Origin: Ignavibacterium sp.
GTDB lineage: Bacteria; Bacteroidota; Ignavibacteria; Ignavibacteriales; Ignavibacteriaceae
NCBI GenBank assembly: GCA_018335755.1
Contig: JAGXRK010000062.1
Location: forward strand, 1-64,000
Direction of reading: 5' to 3'
DNA length: 64,000 nt
Part shown: positions 35,843 to 44,674 of the stretch, piece by piece
Position numbering within the stretch: position 1 is the first letter of the stretch
Layout: each line of letters opens with the position of its first letter
Position numbers and translations under genes: made by a program
The notes under the pieces: generated by a model
Told to the model about the DNA's origin: nothing
Database searches by the model: none
What the model saw: the letters and a program-made list of their open reading frames with translations, nothing else

Positions 35843-36652
35843 TTATTTCATCAAAATCATTTTTATTGAAGAGTTAAAATTATCAGCGGTTATTTTACAG
35901 ATATAAATTCCGCTTGATAACTCTTTACCATTAAAAGGAATTGTGTATACTCCCGATTTTTGATTATTATTAACCAGCGTTGCCACTTCACTTCCTAACA
36001 CATCAAAAACTTTCAGTGATACAAGTCCATCTGCCGGAAGATTATAAGTTATGCTGGTTGTTGGGTTAAAAGGATTTGGATAGTTCTGATACAATGCATA
36101 TTGATTTGGAATATTAAGATCGATGCTTATGACATTGCTGTATTCAGTTTGCCCATCAGAATCAATCTGCTTTAAGCGGTAATAATATTTGTTCCCTGTC
36201 GCGGGATTATCTGTAAAAGAATATTCCTTCGGGCTGTTGCTGTTACCATTGCCTTGAATAAATCCAATCTTCTTCCAGGCTTGGCACTCAGCGCTTAGCG
36301 CACAGCGTTCTACATCAAAACCAAAATTATTAATTTCAGTTTCGGTGGTCCATTTTAATAAAACCTTAGATCCGATTTGCACCGCAGTAAATGTTGATAG
36401 TTCAACAGGTAATGGCTCACCCAATGGTGAATTGCCGAAAGTAAATCTCTTAACATTTGCAGTATTCTCCTCAGCAGTTGATCCATCGGCAAGATGAAAA
36501 TAGATTACGTCTCCGCTTGAACTGAAAGTAATTTTTTTCAACTCGCTGATTTGAGAATTTTTATAATTGTCGTTGGATAAAAGAATGTTAAGATATGATT
36601 GAGAGAAGAGCTGGAATGAGCAAAAGAACAGAAATCCGACTAGCAGTTTCAT
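35843..36652 (-). CDS. T9SS-secreted protein with type A sorting domain
   Basis: A 269-residue exported protein. A signal peptide (LLVGFLFFCSFQLFS) is followed by a short domain (INILLSN-like NILLSNDNYKNSQISELKK), then the Ignavibacteria-typical stalk FTAVQIGSKVLLKWTTETEI ... NFGFDVER ... YSFTDNPATGNKYYYRLKQI, and a type A sorting domain (YALYQNYPNPFNPTTSITYN, LKVFDVLGSEVATLV, SSGIYICKITADN). The stalk contains a repeat-derived insertion encoding CALSAECQA. Lead gene of the operon with the FISUMP and TlpA-like genes. Confidence 0.85.
   Translation of the reverse strand: MKLLVGFLFFCSFQLFSQSYLNILLSNDNYKNSQISELKKITFSSSGDVIYFHLADGSTAEENTANVKRFTFGNSPLGEPLPVELSTFTAVQIGSKVLLKWTTETEINNFGFDVERCALSAECQAWKKIGFIQGNGNSNSPKEYSFTDNPATGNKYYYRLKQIDSDGQTEYSNVISIDLNIPNQYALYQNYPNPFNPTTSITYNLPADGLVSLKVFDVLGSEVATLVNNNQKSGVYTIPFNGKELSSGIYICKITADNFNSSIKMILMK
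36279..36307 (-). repeat. GCGCTAAGCGCTGA-type repeat inside a coding sequence
   Basis: On the minus strand the coding sequence reads CGCTGTGCGCTAAGCGCTGA then GTGCCAAGC, a GC-rich near-palindromic run in an AT-rich gene. It encodes CALSAECQA between the stalk motifs FDVER and WKKIGF. It looks like an in-frame insertion or expansion of a dispersed repeat. Confidence 0.6.
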
Positions 36653-37714
36653 ATTTCCATCCGCGTATTTTATTACAAATGAATTTTAAGGACCTTATCA
36701 AGAATCAAATATCCCACCATACGAATATGGATATAAGTATTCGATTTTTACTCGAAACAACACCTTACTCCCAGATTTTTTGCTTAATGTCAAAAATTTA
36801 CATTTCAAATAAGTAAATGTTTTGTAACATTGTCAATAAAAATCGATTTATGTTTGGCAACTGTTTAATGGGGACAAGCATTAACTAATCGTACTATAAC
36901 AGACAAGGAACTCAAGAAATAAATTCAAAATTAAAAGTTCATCACTCAAAAACCTTAAGCAGAAATCGCTTGACTAAAGAAGCAAAGGGTGAAGTGAAAA
37001 GTGAAATACAAATCACTAAGAAGGTAAAGGGGAGTTAATTGTCGATTGGCAGTTGTTGGTAATATGCAGGCATTTATTTTATGCTTTGACATTTGCTATC
37101 TTGTAAAGTTTATAATTGTTAGAAAATATTTAGGTGTTTGCTTTTTGCAATTACCAAAGTATTAATGAAATCAGGACCAGGTAATTAAATATCCTCATCA
37201 TAAACAATCAATTACTCTCTGTTTCCTCTGTTATAACTCTGATTACTCTGTGGTTCCCTTATTTTACCACAGATTAAACACAGAGTTAGTAAATTATGAT
37301 AACGATTTATGATTTAAGAAGTGATCCGGCATCAGGAATCCCCCATAGGGGCAGGCAGTATCAAGAATCCAGCATCTAGCATCCCCGCCGCGTAAGTTTG
37401 GATGGGTGCATGAATGTATGGTTGAATGATTGAACAGCAGGCGACTTCACGATTTACGATTAACCAATAACGATTAACGAATATTGATTTATGAAGTGAC
37501 CCGGTATCCGGTATCCGGTATCTTGCAACCAGTAGCCAGCATCCGGGATTCCCCAAAAGGGCAGGCAGAATCCAGCTTCCAATATGTATCATTAGTGTGC
37601 ATTTTGTATATTTTATGCACAATAAGTTACTAATTTTGCGCATATTCGATTGTTATTGCACAATAGCTGTGCATTTAGGACTCTATGCGCACAAATATTG
37701 GGTGAAATTGGGCG
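36653..37714. repeat. Long spacer with composite repeat block D
   Basis: About 1060 bp with no supported gene. Near 36788-36836 two TTGACA boxes (minus strand) and a palindrome AATGTT-TTGT-AACATT may belong to the promoter of the T9SS operon. Positions ~37190-37590 are one of the richest repeat blocks: CACAGATTAAACACAGAG, ATCCGGCATC, CCCCCATAGGGGCAGGCAG, CAGCATCTAGCATC, TGAATGATTGAACAG, ATTAACCAATAACGATTAAC, then CCGGTATC repeated three times in tandem. At 37591-37700 there are TGCAC/GTGCA inverted pairs (GTGCAT...ATGCAC, TGCAC...GTGCA) downstream of the Fic gene. Confidence 0.6.
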
Positions 37715-38797
37715 TTATTGGCTGTCGGATAAAATACCGAAAAGGATATTATTTTTATAGAGGGTCTCCCTGCCAACCTGCTCTGATTTAAGAATGCCGA
37801 GCTGTTCAAGTCTGCGCAGGTATTTACTTGCAGTGTTTCGTGATGCTATTTTCTTTTCTTCAAGTATTGCAATTTTGCAATACGGCTGATTAAAAATAAC
37901 TTCTATAAGTTCGTGTGTATAAATATCCGGAGCTTCTGTTTTTACTTTTTCAATTACAGAAAGATAGCTGTCATAGATTGTATTAACTTTTTCGAGAGTA
38001 ATGATGGCGGTATGTTTAACTGTTTCGAGCATATATAGAATCCAGTTAGTCCATTCTTCTTTTTCTGTTACTTCCCTCAGCAGGCGGTAGTAATCGTTTT
38101 TATTTTCAAGTATGTATTTTGAAAGATAAATAACCGGAAGATCGATAAGTTTTTCCTTACAAAGATAAAGCACATTCATTATTCTTCCGGTTCTACCGTT
38201 GCCATCCGTAAAAGGATGAATAGCTTCAAACTGATAATGCAGAATTGCCATTTTTATAAGCGGATCAATTTCATACTGAAGCATTGCAACATCAAACCAG
38301 TTATCAAGTTTTTCAGTAAGAATTCGTCCCGGTTCCGGCGGAGTGTATACAACAGAGTTTGTGCTTCCGATGAATACCTGAACGTCTCTAATTCCCTCAT
38401 CTTTTTCTGTTAAGTTTTGAAAGATTCTAATTGCAGTATTAACTGAAAAACCGGCAGCATTGTTTAATTCTGTAAATGCATTCCACAATGCTTCACGGTA
38501 GCGGAGTACTTCCTTTGTTGCGGGATTTGTAATTGATGCAGATGAAGAAAATGCTTTGTAAAGTTCGTCATTAGTTGTAAAAATGTTTTCTATTGTGGAG
38601 CTGTCTTTTGCTTCCTGCAGAACCAAAGTATTGATGAGCATAAGCGGATTAGGTATAACAGGCAATCGCCCTTTCAACTCTGCTATTGCTGCGCGTGCAT
38701 CTGCAAGTGTTTTATAAACCTCTATTGACTCCCACCGGCTTTTGTCAGGAGGAAGCAGCGGAAGATCATTATATGGTTGATCTTTTGAATAACTCAT
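37715..38797 (-). CDS. fic: Fic-family protein with N-terminal inhibitory motif and winged-helix tail
   Basis: A 360-residue Fic protein. The catalytic loop HPFTDGNGRTGR (residues 194-205) matches HPFx(D/E)GNGRxxR, so it should transfer AMP (or another nucleotide) from NTP to target hydroxyls. The helix motif SSTIEN (66-71) matches the (S/T)xxxE(G/N) inhibitory motif N-terminal to the Fic core, making it a class II, self-inhibited enzyme. The C-terminal ~60 residues form a winged-helix (YCKIAILEEKKIASRNTASK, YLRRLEQLGILKS). The layout is that of the common Fic/DUF4172-like family. It lies on the same strand as the four-gene nuclease block but is separated from it by a repeat-rich spacer. A decayed copy of its tail is at 26668-26872. 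Confidence 0.93.
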   Translation of the reverse strand: MSYSKDQPYNDLPLLPPDKSRWESIEVYKTLADARAAIAELKGRLPVIPNPLMLINTLVLQEAKDSSTIENIFTTNDELYKAFSSSASITNPATKEVLRYREALWNAFTELNNAAGFSVNTAIRIFQNLTEKDEGIRDVQVFIGSTNSVVYTPPEPGRILTEKLDNWFDVAMLQYEIDPLIKMAILHYQFEAIHPFTDGNGRTGRIMNVLYLCKEKLIDLPVIYLSKYILENKNDYYRLLREVTEKEEWTNWILYMLETVKHTAIITLEKVNTIYDSYLSVIEKVKTEAPDIYTHELIEVIFNQPYCKIAILEEKKIASRNTASKYLRRLEQLGILKSEQVGRETLYKNNILFGILSDSQ

Positions 38798-39230
38798 TTT
38801 AACAGGGAATAATAAATAATTGTTTCAAAATTATATAGTAATACCTGTATATACAACTATGCCGGAAATATTCCGGTTCGAGTAAATGAATGACTGGCTG
38901 AATGATTGAACCGCAGCAAACTACACGATTTACGATTAACCGTTAATAAAGTTTCTTAGAACTAATTCTTACACGAAGTTCACTGAGGAGTCACGAAGAG
39001 CCCAGTGAATGAATATTAGCAACCGATTCACCAATAACGATTAACAAATATTGATTTAAGAAATGATCCGGCATCTGGTATCCCCCATAGGCGCAGGCGG
39101 CAACCAGCATCCCCATAGGGGCAGGCAGGATCAAGCATCTAGCATCCGCCGCAACGGAACAGAGCAAAAAGAGTCTTAGCTTAAAAATATTGGAGGGAGT
39201 ATGGAGAGGATTTTATCTGACTTCTTCAAA
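38798..39230. repeat. Spacer with composite repeat block E
   Basis: 433 bp with no supported gene. From ~38884 to ~39150 it contains GAATGACTGGCTGAATGATT, TTTACGATTAACCGTTAAT, CACGAAGTTCACTGAGG, ATAACGATTAACAAATATTG, GATCCGGCATCTGGTATC, CCCATAGGGGCAGGCAGG and CAAGCATCTAGCATCC. It separates the Fic gene from the four-gene block. Confidence 0.6.
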
Positions 39231-41210
39231 TTATAACACTTTAAAACCTATTTCTTTTAGATAATCATAAGTAGAGTTATAAAAAGAAGGTGGGCGCGTA
39301 TGATCCTTTTCATCACCTTCTGGGACAACAATTACCATTCCTTGACGAGCACGAGTTAATAAAACTCTATAAGCATTCTTTAAATAATTTTGTCTTTCCG
39401 GTTTATTTATTTTTTGCCAACGATTTCCTCTGAATGACCAATGCTGCCAACCATCTTTGGTATACCGAAAATCAGCATCCCAAGTAACGCAGACCCAATC
39501 AAGTTCCAAACCTTGAACATCAAATTCTGTTGCAACGTCTTCTAAGTAGTAAGAGGAACGCACATCATCTTTATCATCAAGGAACCAATGAACAGGATCC
39601 ATCGGTGAACTTACAAAAATTGAATGTGGTCTAAGTCTTTCGGCTTGCGATGAAACTACAATACCATACCGTTCCGAACCTCTTGCCTTTTCTTTAAGCC
39701 ATTTTTTCGCCTTATTTAAATCGCGAGTTATTACTATAGGATATTTTGAATTAATATTACTCAAAGTTGATTTAGCTTCATCAACATTTAAATCAAGAAT
39801 TTGTTTTATAAGTAATGAAACATTTTCCGCACGAAAAGAACGCATTGACACAGATAAATGCAATGAATCATTATAACTAATATTATTTCTTCCTTCTAAT
39901 ATTTTTAAAGCTTCACCCGCTGCATATTCGCTATCTGTTAGTTTTGAAGAAATATGAACATCCCAATCTTTAAAGGTATTGTGAACTGAATTTAGCCATT
40001 CGCTTATTCCTGCTTCTCCTGTATTAATCTCTTGCCCGCCGCCGACTAAACAAACAACTACCGCCCAATCATCGTGGCGGTCTAAACACGAAATTAGAAA
40101 TTCTGGTTCTGAGTGATTAAAGTTTGGTGTGTTTTTCTTTCGCTTCATAAAGTTTGACGTTTGCGCTAACGTCCAAGCCCTTTGTGCTTCATCAAACAAG
40201 GCAACATGTTCAGGTGGGGCGCTTAAATCAGTTAAACAATCATCTCTAAAATTATGAACATTTTGAATTTTAGATTTAACCGCACTGTGAGCAACACCTT
40301 TTTTTGTTTTTATTCCATTTTCCTTATCACGCTTAACTTTATCTCTGACTAAAGCTTCTTTCAGAATTTTTACAAGAGGACCATTGCCAGACAAAAACAC
40401 ACTGTACAATTCATTTTTTTCGTCTGAATACTTGTTTGCAATATTTAATCCAACAAGTGTTTTGCCAGCCCCGGGAACACCAGTAACAAAACAAATAGAT
40501 TTTCTTTTTTGATTTCTGGATAAATCGATGATCTTATAAATTTCTTCGGAAGTTTTAGTTATGTTTATTGCTTCTGCATCGTTACGTGATATTTCCTCTA
40601 CCGAATGTCCAAAGTACAATGCTCTAGCAGCTTCTATAATGGTGGGCGTTGGTTTGTAGTGACCATTTTCCCAATCTTCTTTTTCAATTTTCTGACCATC
40701 GCAAAAAGTTAAAACACCTCTAATTACTTCTGGCAGTAGTTCTACATTGCTTTTAATTGGATAAAGTAATTTATCATTATGCGGAGTAGGTGAAACTGTT
40801 GTATATGCGTGTTTTGCATTAGTCGCAATTAAAATTGGAGCAATATATTGTTCGTGACTTGTTTCGTGAAAGTTTTTTAAATCGAGAGCATAATCCATTA
40901 CTTGATCAATTGCGTAGATATTGTAATCCTTTTCGCCAACTTTAAATTCAAGAACAAAAATTACTGAGCCAATAAGTAATACAGCGTCAATTCTTTGGCC
41001 CATACGTGGAATTGAAAACTCTAAATAAATCGAACCATTGTCTCTATAACTTTCTAAAACTGTTTTTAATATTTTAATTTCTTCAAGCCAAGCAAGCTTT
41101 TGGGTTTGTTCGTCTGAAAAAGAACTATTTAAACTTAGCCTACCAATTATTTCTTCTGAAGATGAATTAAGAAAATTAGAAATTGTACTTGAGTAAAATG
41201 CGCGATTCAT
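39231..41210 (-). CDS. DUF2075 superfamily 1-like helicase with PD-(D/E)XK-like N-terminus
   Basis: A 659-residue protein. Residues ~220-650 are a DUF2075/Schlafen-type P-loop ATPase: Walker A GVPGAGKT (244-251), Walker [12 protein letters not shown] (Asp340-Glu341), motif III-like [22 protein letters not shown], and motif V/VI-like [14 protein letters not shown] and [14 protein letters not shown]. The N-terminal ~130 residues contain [10 protein letters not shown] ... [10 protein letters not shown] ... [10 protein letters not shown], which fits a PD-(D/E)XK nuclease core (Asp75, Glu88-x-Lys90, Gln103). This nuclease-like reading is mine from pattern. Last gene of a four-gene block, 57 bp after the DUF5131 gene. 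Likely role: nucleic-acid translocation or cleavage in defence (inference). Confidence 0.85.
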   Translation of the reverse strand: MNRAFYSSTISNFLNSSSEEIIGRLSLNSSFSDEQTQKLAWLEEIKILKTVLESYRDNGSIYLEFSIPRMGQRIDAVLLIGSVIFVLEFKVGEKDYNIYAIDQVMDYALDLKNFHETSHEQYIAPILIATNAKHAYTTVSPTPHNDKLLYPIKSNVELLPEVIRGVLTFCDGQKIEKEDWENGHYKPTPTIIEAARALYFGHSVEEISRNDAEAINITKTSEEIYKIIDLSRNQKRKSICFVTGVPGAGKTLVGLNIANKYSDEKNELYSVFLSGNGPLVKILKEALVRDKVKRDKENGIKTKKGVAHSAVKSKIQNVHNFRDDCLTDLSAPPEHVALFDEAQRAWTLAQTSNFMKRKKNTPNFNHSEPEFLISCLDRHDDWAVVVCLVGGGQEINTGEAGISEWLNSVHNTFKDWDVHISSKLTDSEYAAGEALKILEGRNNISYNDSLHLSVSMRSFRAENVSLLIKQILDLNVDEAKSTLSNINSKYPIVITRDLNKAKKWLKEKARGSERYGIVVSSQAERLRPHSIFVSSPMDPVHWFLDDKDDVRSSYYLEDVATEFDVQGLELDWVCVTWDADFRYTKDGWQHWSFRGNRWQKINKPERQNYLKNAYRVLLTRARQGMVIVVPEGDEKDHTRPPSFYNSTYDYLKEIGFKVL

Positions 41211-41267
41211 TTTATGGTTGTATGCCTATTCTGAAGCTGGGTTTTAGGAAGATTGATTTCATTCTTA

Positions 41268-42002
41268 TCAGACGTACTCTTCTTCTAAAAGATGTTTTAC
41301 AATTGGCATTTCACTGTAAGTTTTTCCTTTAAGTATTCTGCCTGTTTTCTTCTTATTTGTACCGCCCCATTGTTTAAAAAAGAATGGGACATTTTCTTCA
41401 ATACATTTATTATGTATTTCAAAAACCCACTCGGGTTTCATTGGCCTTGGTCTTCTTCCGCTTTCTCCACCGACAATAACCCAATCAATTTTTTTAAGAT
41501 TCAAATTAGGTAATGGACCAATTAGTGGTTCACAAGAAAGAAATTTAACTTTTGCTGTTGTTCTTCTAAGAAGGTTTACCCTGCTTAAATTTTTTTCATT
41601 TTCGACAGATACACCCATCCAGATATTGTGAGTCCAATTAAGCTTTTTATGATGCTGCAGAAGGATATCGGCACGTTTTGTTAAAACTTGAAATACATGT
41701 TGCGGATTATCATTCATTACCTTAAAAACGCGTTGAATAAATTCTAAAGGGATATCTTTATGAAATAAATCACTCATTGAATTAACAAATACAATTTTAG
41801 GTTGCTTCCAGGTGTAGGGAATTTTCAAAGCATCTTCGTGCAATGTTAATTCAAATCCATTTCGATATTTTTCTAAACCCATCGCTTTTAATCTGCGTGC
41901 CATCACTTCTGCATAACAGAATTTACAACCTTGAGACACTTTATTGCATCCAGTTGTTGGGTTCCAGGTTAATTCAGTCCATTCGATTCTTGTTTTTGAC
42001 AT
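41268..42002 (-). CDS. Three-Cys-motif protein, DUF5131 / phage Gp37-Gp68 family
   Basis: A 244-residue protein with the family's N-terminal signature [20 protein letters not shown] then CKFCYAE: Cys19-x6-Cys26-x2-Cys29-Tyr, a radical-SAM-like cluster motif. Further family blocks are [63 protein letters not shown] and PFFFKQWGG, consistent with a TIM-barrel radical-SAM-like fold. Its function is not established; it is found in phages and in bacterial genomes next to TcmP. The ATG is 1 nt after the TcmP stop, so the two are translationally coupled. Confidence 0.9.
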   Translation of the reverse strand: MSKTRIEWTELTWNPTTGCNKVSQGCKFCYAEVMARRLKAMGLEKYRNGFELTLHEDALKIPYTWKQPKIVFVNSMSDLFHKDIPLEFIQRVFKVMNDNPQHVFQVLTKRADILLQHHKKLNWTHNIWMGVSVENEKNLSRVNLLRRTTAKVKFLSCEPLIGPLPNLNLKKIDWVIVGGESGRRPRPMKPEWVFEIHNKCIEENVPFFFKQWGGTNKKKTGRILKGKTYSEMPIVKHLLEEEYV

Positions 42003-42003
42003 C

Positions 42004-43137
42004 TTAATCCTTTTTTATAAACTTTACTAAAACATTAGGCCCAAAAGTTTTTTCGCCTTTAACTGTTCTTCTTTCATTGGCTGGAGGAACAGCAACAATC
42101 CGACTTTCTTCTTCAAGTTTTCTTAAAACTGATTTATAATTTTTCTCAATATAAGGCTTACCGACGTTATGAGAAAGATAAATTTCATTCATAGTCATTT
42201 CTTGACCACTATACTCTTCTAACAGCATTCTACTCAAATCGTCAATAGGTCTGGATAATTCGAATAGGAGTGGGGTATTAATGTCAGCAGGATTATATCC
42301 AAATGAGGCTACTTCTTGGTCAGCACAAGAACTTTCCTTTGCCATAATTTCTTTCATAATTTCATAACCTTTAAAATTCTTGCTTACAAAAATTAAATGG
42401 TGGCTTGTCCTTGTCCCCTTCTCATTTTTAAATACAAAGGGTAGTGCATAATTGGCACCCAATTCTAATAAGGCTTGAGTTAATTCTTCCAAAATAAGAA
42501 GCTCTCTTTGATCAGAACTTTGTTCTTCAATTTTTTTTCGTAAAATTTCAGCTCTCTGCTCACCAAATAACGAGTCTATATGCTTTTTTACTATTTCATT
42601 ACCTAGCCCCATATTTATTCTGTTATAGTTGAAGAAAAAGATACAATCACATCCCCAATCCTTAAGTACAGAGTTAATTAATTGCAATGAAAGTCCTTTG
42701 TATCCCCAAGGATCTACAAAAAATAACGTTGGAATTAATTTAGATTCTTCGAATTGTTTCACGATTTCTTGATCAATTTCTTCATTATAAATTTTGGGTT
42801 GGAACTTTAATTCATTAATACCTGAAATTTCATCAATCGCACTTTTTAAACTATTGAAATATTCCCTATTCATATCGTTAAAAATAGTAACTAAACTATT
42901 TCTAAGATCCTCATCTTGTACTGCCTTCTCTAAAATCATTATTGGTGTCGATTTGGTTCCGTTTTTATACCTTCCTGGTCCAGCAAATAAATCAATGTAA
43001 GATATTTTAGGTGTTCGTTTATATTTTTTTGCAGTAGATATAATTACTTTTGCCCAAGCCCAAAAATATTTTGATACGATTAATGATTTAACTTGTGATT
43101 GTTCTGATGTTTCATCAAAGAAATAATCATTCGACAT
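42004..43137 (-). CDS. tcmP: Three-Cys-motif partner protein TcmP
   Basis: A 377-residue protein recognised by its position next to the three-Cys-motif gene and by [15 protein letters not shown] (residues 46-60), the opening block of TcmP proteins. DLFAGPG resembles motif I (SAM binding) of class I methyltransferases, and [12 protein letters not shown] (140-150) sits where N6-methyltransferases have DPPY, so a methyltransferase-like fold is likely; DPWGY is a variant, and activity is unproven. The C-terminal ~100 residues look like a winged helix ([20 protein letters not shown]). AAGGG precedes the ATG. It lies 18 bp after the HNH gene. Confidence 0.88.
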   Translation of the reverse strand: MSNDYFFDETSEQSQVKSLIVSKYFWAWAKVIISTAKKYKRTPKISYIDLFAGPGRYKNGTKSTPIMILEKAVQDEDLRNSLVTIFNDMNREYFNSLKSAIDEISGINELKFQPKIYNEEIDQEIVKQFEESKLIPTLFFVDPWGYKGLSLQLINSVLKDWGCDCIFFFNYNRINMGLGNEIVKKHIDSLFGEQRAEILRKKIEEQSSDQRELLILEELTQALLELGANYALPFVFKNEKGTRTSHHLIFVSKNFKGYEIMKEIMAKESSCADQEVASFGYNPADINTPLLFELSRPIDDLSRMLLEEYSGQEMTMNEIYLSHNVGKPYIEKNYKSVLRKLEEESRIVAVPPANERRTVKGEKTFGPNVLVKFIKKD

Positions 43138-43155
43138 TTTAACCCTTATTACTAA

Positions 43156-44070
43156 TTAAAATTTATAAACATTCTCATTATGCCACCTGATAAAATCAAG
43201 ACTTGGTCTGTCTGAAATTACTTTAGGTAAAGCATAAAGTTCTTTTCCGTGAAAAGCATAATAATGCTTTCCATTATTAAACTCTTCTTTAATTTTTCTG
43301 CTAACTTCAATTTTGTACTCAGGAGTTACAGTTATATATCCTCTATCAAAAAGTATGTGTAAATCAGAACGGAGTAATAAACCATTTTCAACTTTATTTG
43401 GCCCTTGTTCATTAAAAGGTTTTATGTGTGCGGCTTGTAAAACAGGCAAAGCTTTCTCTCCGCTTATTGCGCAGTTGCGGTTATAAGCACCAGTAACTAA
43501 AATTCTAAAAGCACCTTGTCCTAGTCTATTTTTTATTAAATACTCATTGCCATAACCCCAAATCGGTTCAGCAACAAGTCCTTGTCTTTCTGTCTTAAAA
43601 TCATTTAATCTTAATGCAACTTCATTCCAAAGTCTTTCGCCATCTTGTTCATTTGTATCGTAAGTTTTTCCCGTTACAATATTTCTGGCAAAAGAACTTG
43701 GTACTTCAATCCATTGATCTTCAGAAAAGAAAAAAGGTTGATTTAAAATTATACAGCCAATTGTAGGGTCAGCTTCAGGATTTGCTCTAAGACTATTTAT
43801 TTTATTGCGAAGATCAGAAAAATTTGATGAGCCATTTTTATTTCCGAATGCATCCCAAGCTAGTGATAAAGGTATTTGTACTGAGCGAATGAAAAATCCT
43901 CCGCCAACAATTTTATTTATAGGGCTTTTAAGTTTAAATAAGAAAGGAGTGCCTAGCTCAATAGCACCAAAACCTTGTCCGCTGGGCTTCCAGAAGTTTA
44001 CCTCATCGGGATTAATACTAGCGAGATACTCAAACCAATTTTTGTCGGTTACACCAACCCAAAACTTCAC
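43156..44070 (-). CDS. HNH endonuclease with PUA/EVE-like N-terminal domain
   Basis: A 304-residue protein, first gene of the four-gene block. The C-terminal domain (~195-275) is HNH: NCAISGE, LQAAHIKPFN (His215), ENGLLLRSDLHILFD (Asn229, His238), GYITV. The N-terminal ~130 residues (MKFWVGVTDKNWFEYLA, FWKPSGQGFGAIELGTPFLF, KIVGGGFFI) follow the pattern of PUA-like/EVE domains, which read modified bases in DNA or RNA, so this may be a modification-dependent nuclease (inference). The start is GTG with TAAGG 5 nt upstream; there is no in-frame ATG further up. It was probably the entry point of the operon. Confidence 0.88.
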   Translation of the reverse strand: MKFWVGVTDKNWFEYLASINPDEVNFWKPSGQGFGAIELGTPFLFKLKSPINKIVGGGFFIRSVQIPLSLAWDAFGNKNGSSNFSDLRNKINSLRANPEADPTIGCIILNQPFFFSEDQWIEVPSSFARNIVTGKTYDTNEQDGERLWNEVALRLNDFKTERQGLVAEPIWGYGNEYLIKNRLGQGAFRILVTGAYNRNCAISGEKALPVLQAAHIKPFNEQGPNKVENGLLLRSDLHILFDRGYITVTPEYKIEVSRKIKEEFNNGKHYYAFHGKELYALPKVISDRPSLDFIRWHNENVYKF

Positions 44071-44674
44071 GAATACCTTATAGTTTGTTACAAAAAGTTT
44101 ATTCTATGTTTTGGAAATCATCGGTTCGTTTCCCCCAAAAGGAAAGGCGAAAAGTGCTATTGAGGAAAGCATTAAAAGTGGTTAAATCATAACATCTAAA
44201 AATTTGCTCACGAAAAAATAATGATAAGTTTTTGTAACTGAAATAGACAGACTTAAAATTATTGTTTGCGGTTTAACAAGGGTCAAGAGCAGGATACTAG
44301 TTACTGGATATTGGATACTAGGTGCTGGTATCAGGAATCCCCCAAAGGGGCAGGCAGGATCAAGAATCAAGCATCCGGTAATTGTTTGTATTTTGTTGAA
44401 GCAGACGATTAATAGATAACCAATAACGGATAACTTTGACGCACACGATTGAATGAATGAATGATTGATTGACCTGCCTTGCCGCTCGTATATCCCTTCG
44501 GGGCAGGCAGGTTGGCTGATTAGTTTTGTCCCTTATCCGGTATCCGGCATACGTACCTGGTGTGATTCAAGTTCCCTTACAAATAACATACAAGCCAGCG
44601 ATCATTTTTTTGTATAATTTATTTATTCAATACTTAGTTTTGAGCAGCAAAAAAAAATTATTTCTGCCGGTAAT
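44071..44674. repeat. Spacer with composite repeat block F
   Basis: 604 bp with no supported gene. From ~44280 it contains TATTGGATACTAGGTGCTGG, AATCCCCCAAAGGGGCAGGC, CAAGCATCCGGTAATT, AGATAACCAATAACGGATAA, then TGAATGAATGATTGATTGAC and a CCTGCCTTGCC...GGGGCAGGCAGG hairpin (44474-44516). The last ~60 bp segment recurs almost exactly at 46315-46380 on the other side of the GT39 gene. Confidence 0.65.

Noticed and set aside
37190-37590. Possible CRISPR array, because of short recurring units
   Set aside because: Units are of unequal length, degenerate, without regular spacers, and no cas genes are present; the same words occur in many spacers.
37332-37643. A 103-codon open frame in the spacer before the Fic gene
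   Set aside because: It is built from composite repeat words; the translation has no domain and the frame is not preceded by an SD.
44182-44370. A 62-codon open frame in repeat block F
   Set aside because: Repeat-derived translation similar to frames in other repeat blocks; not a gene.
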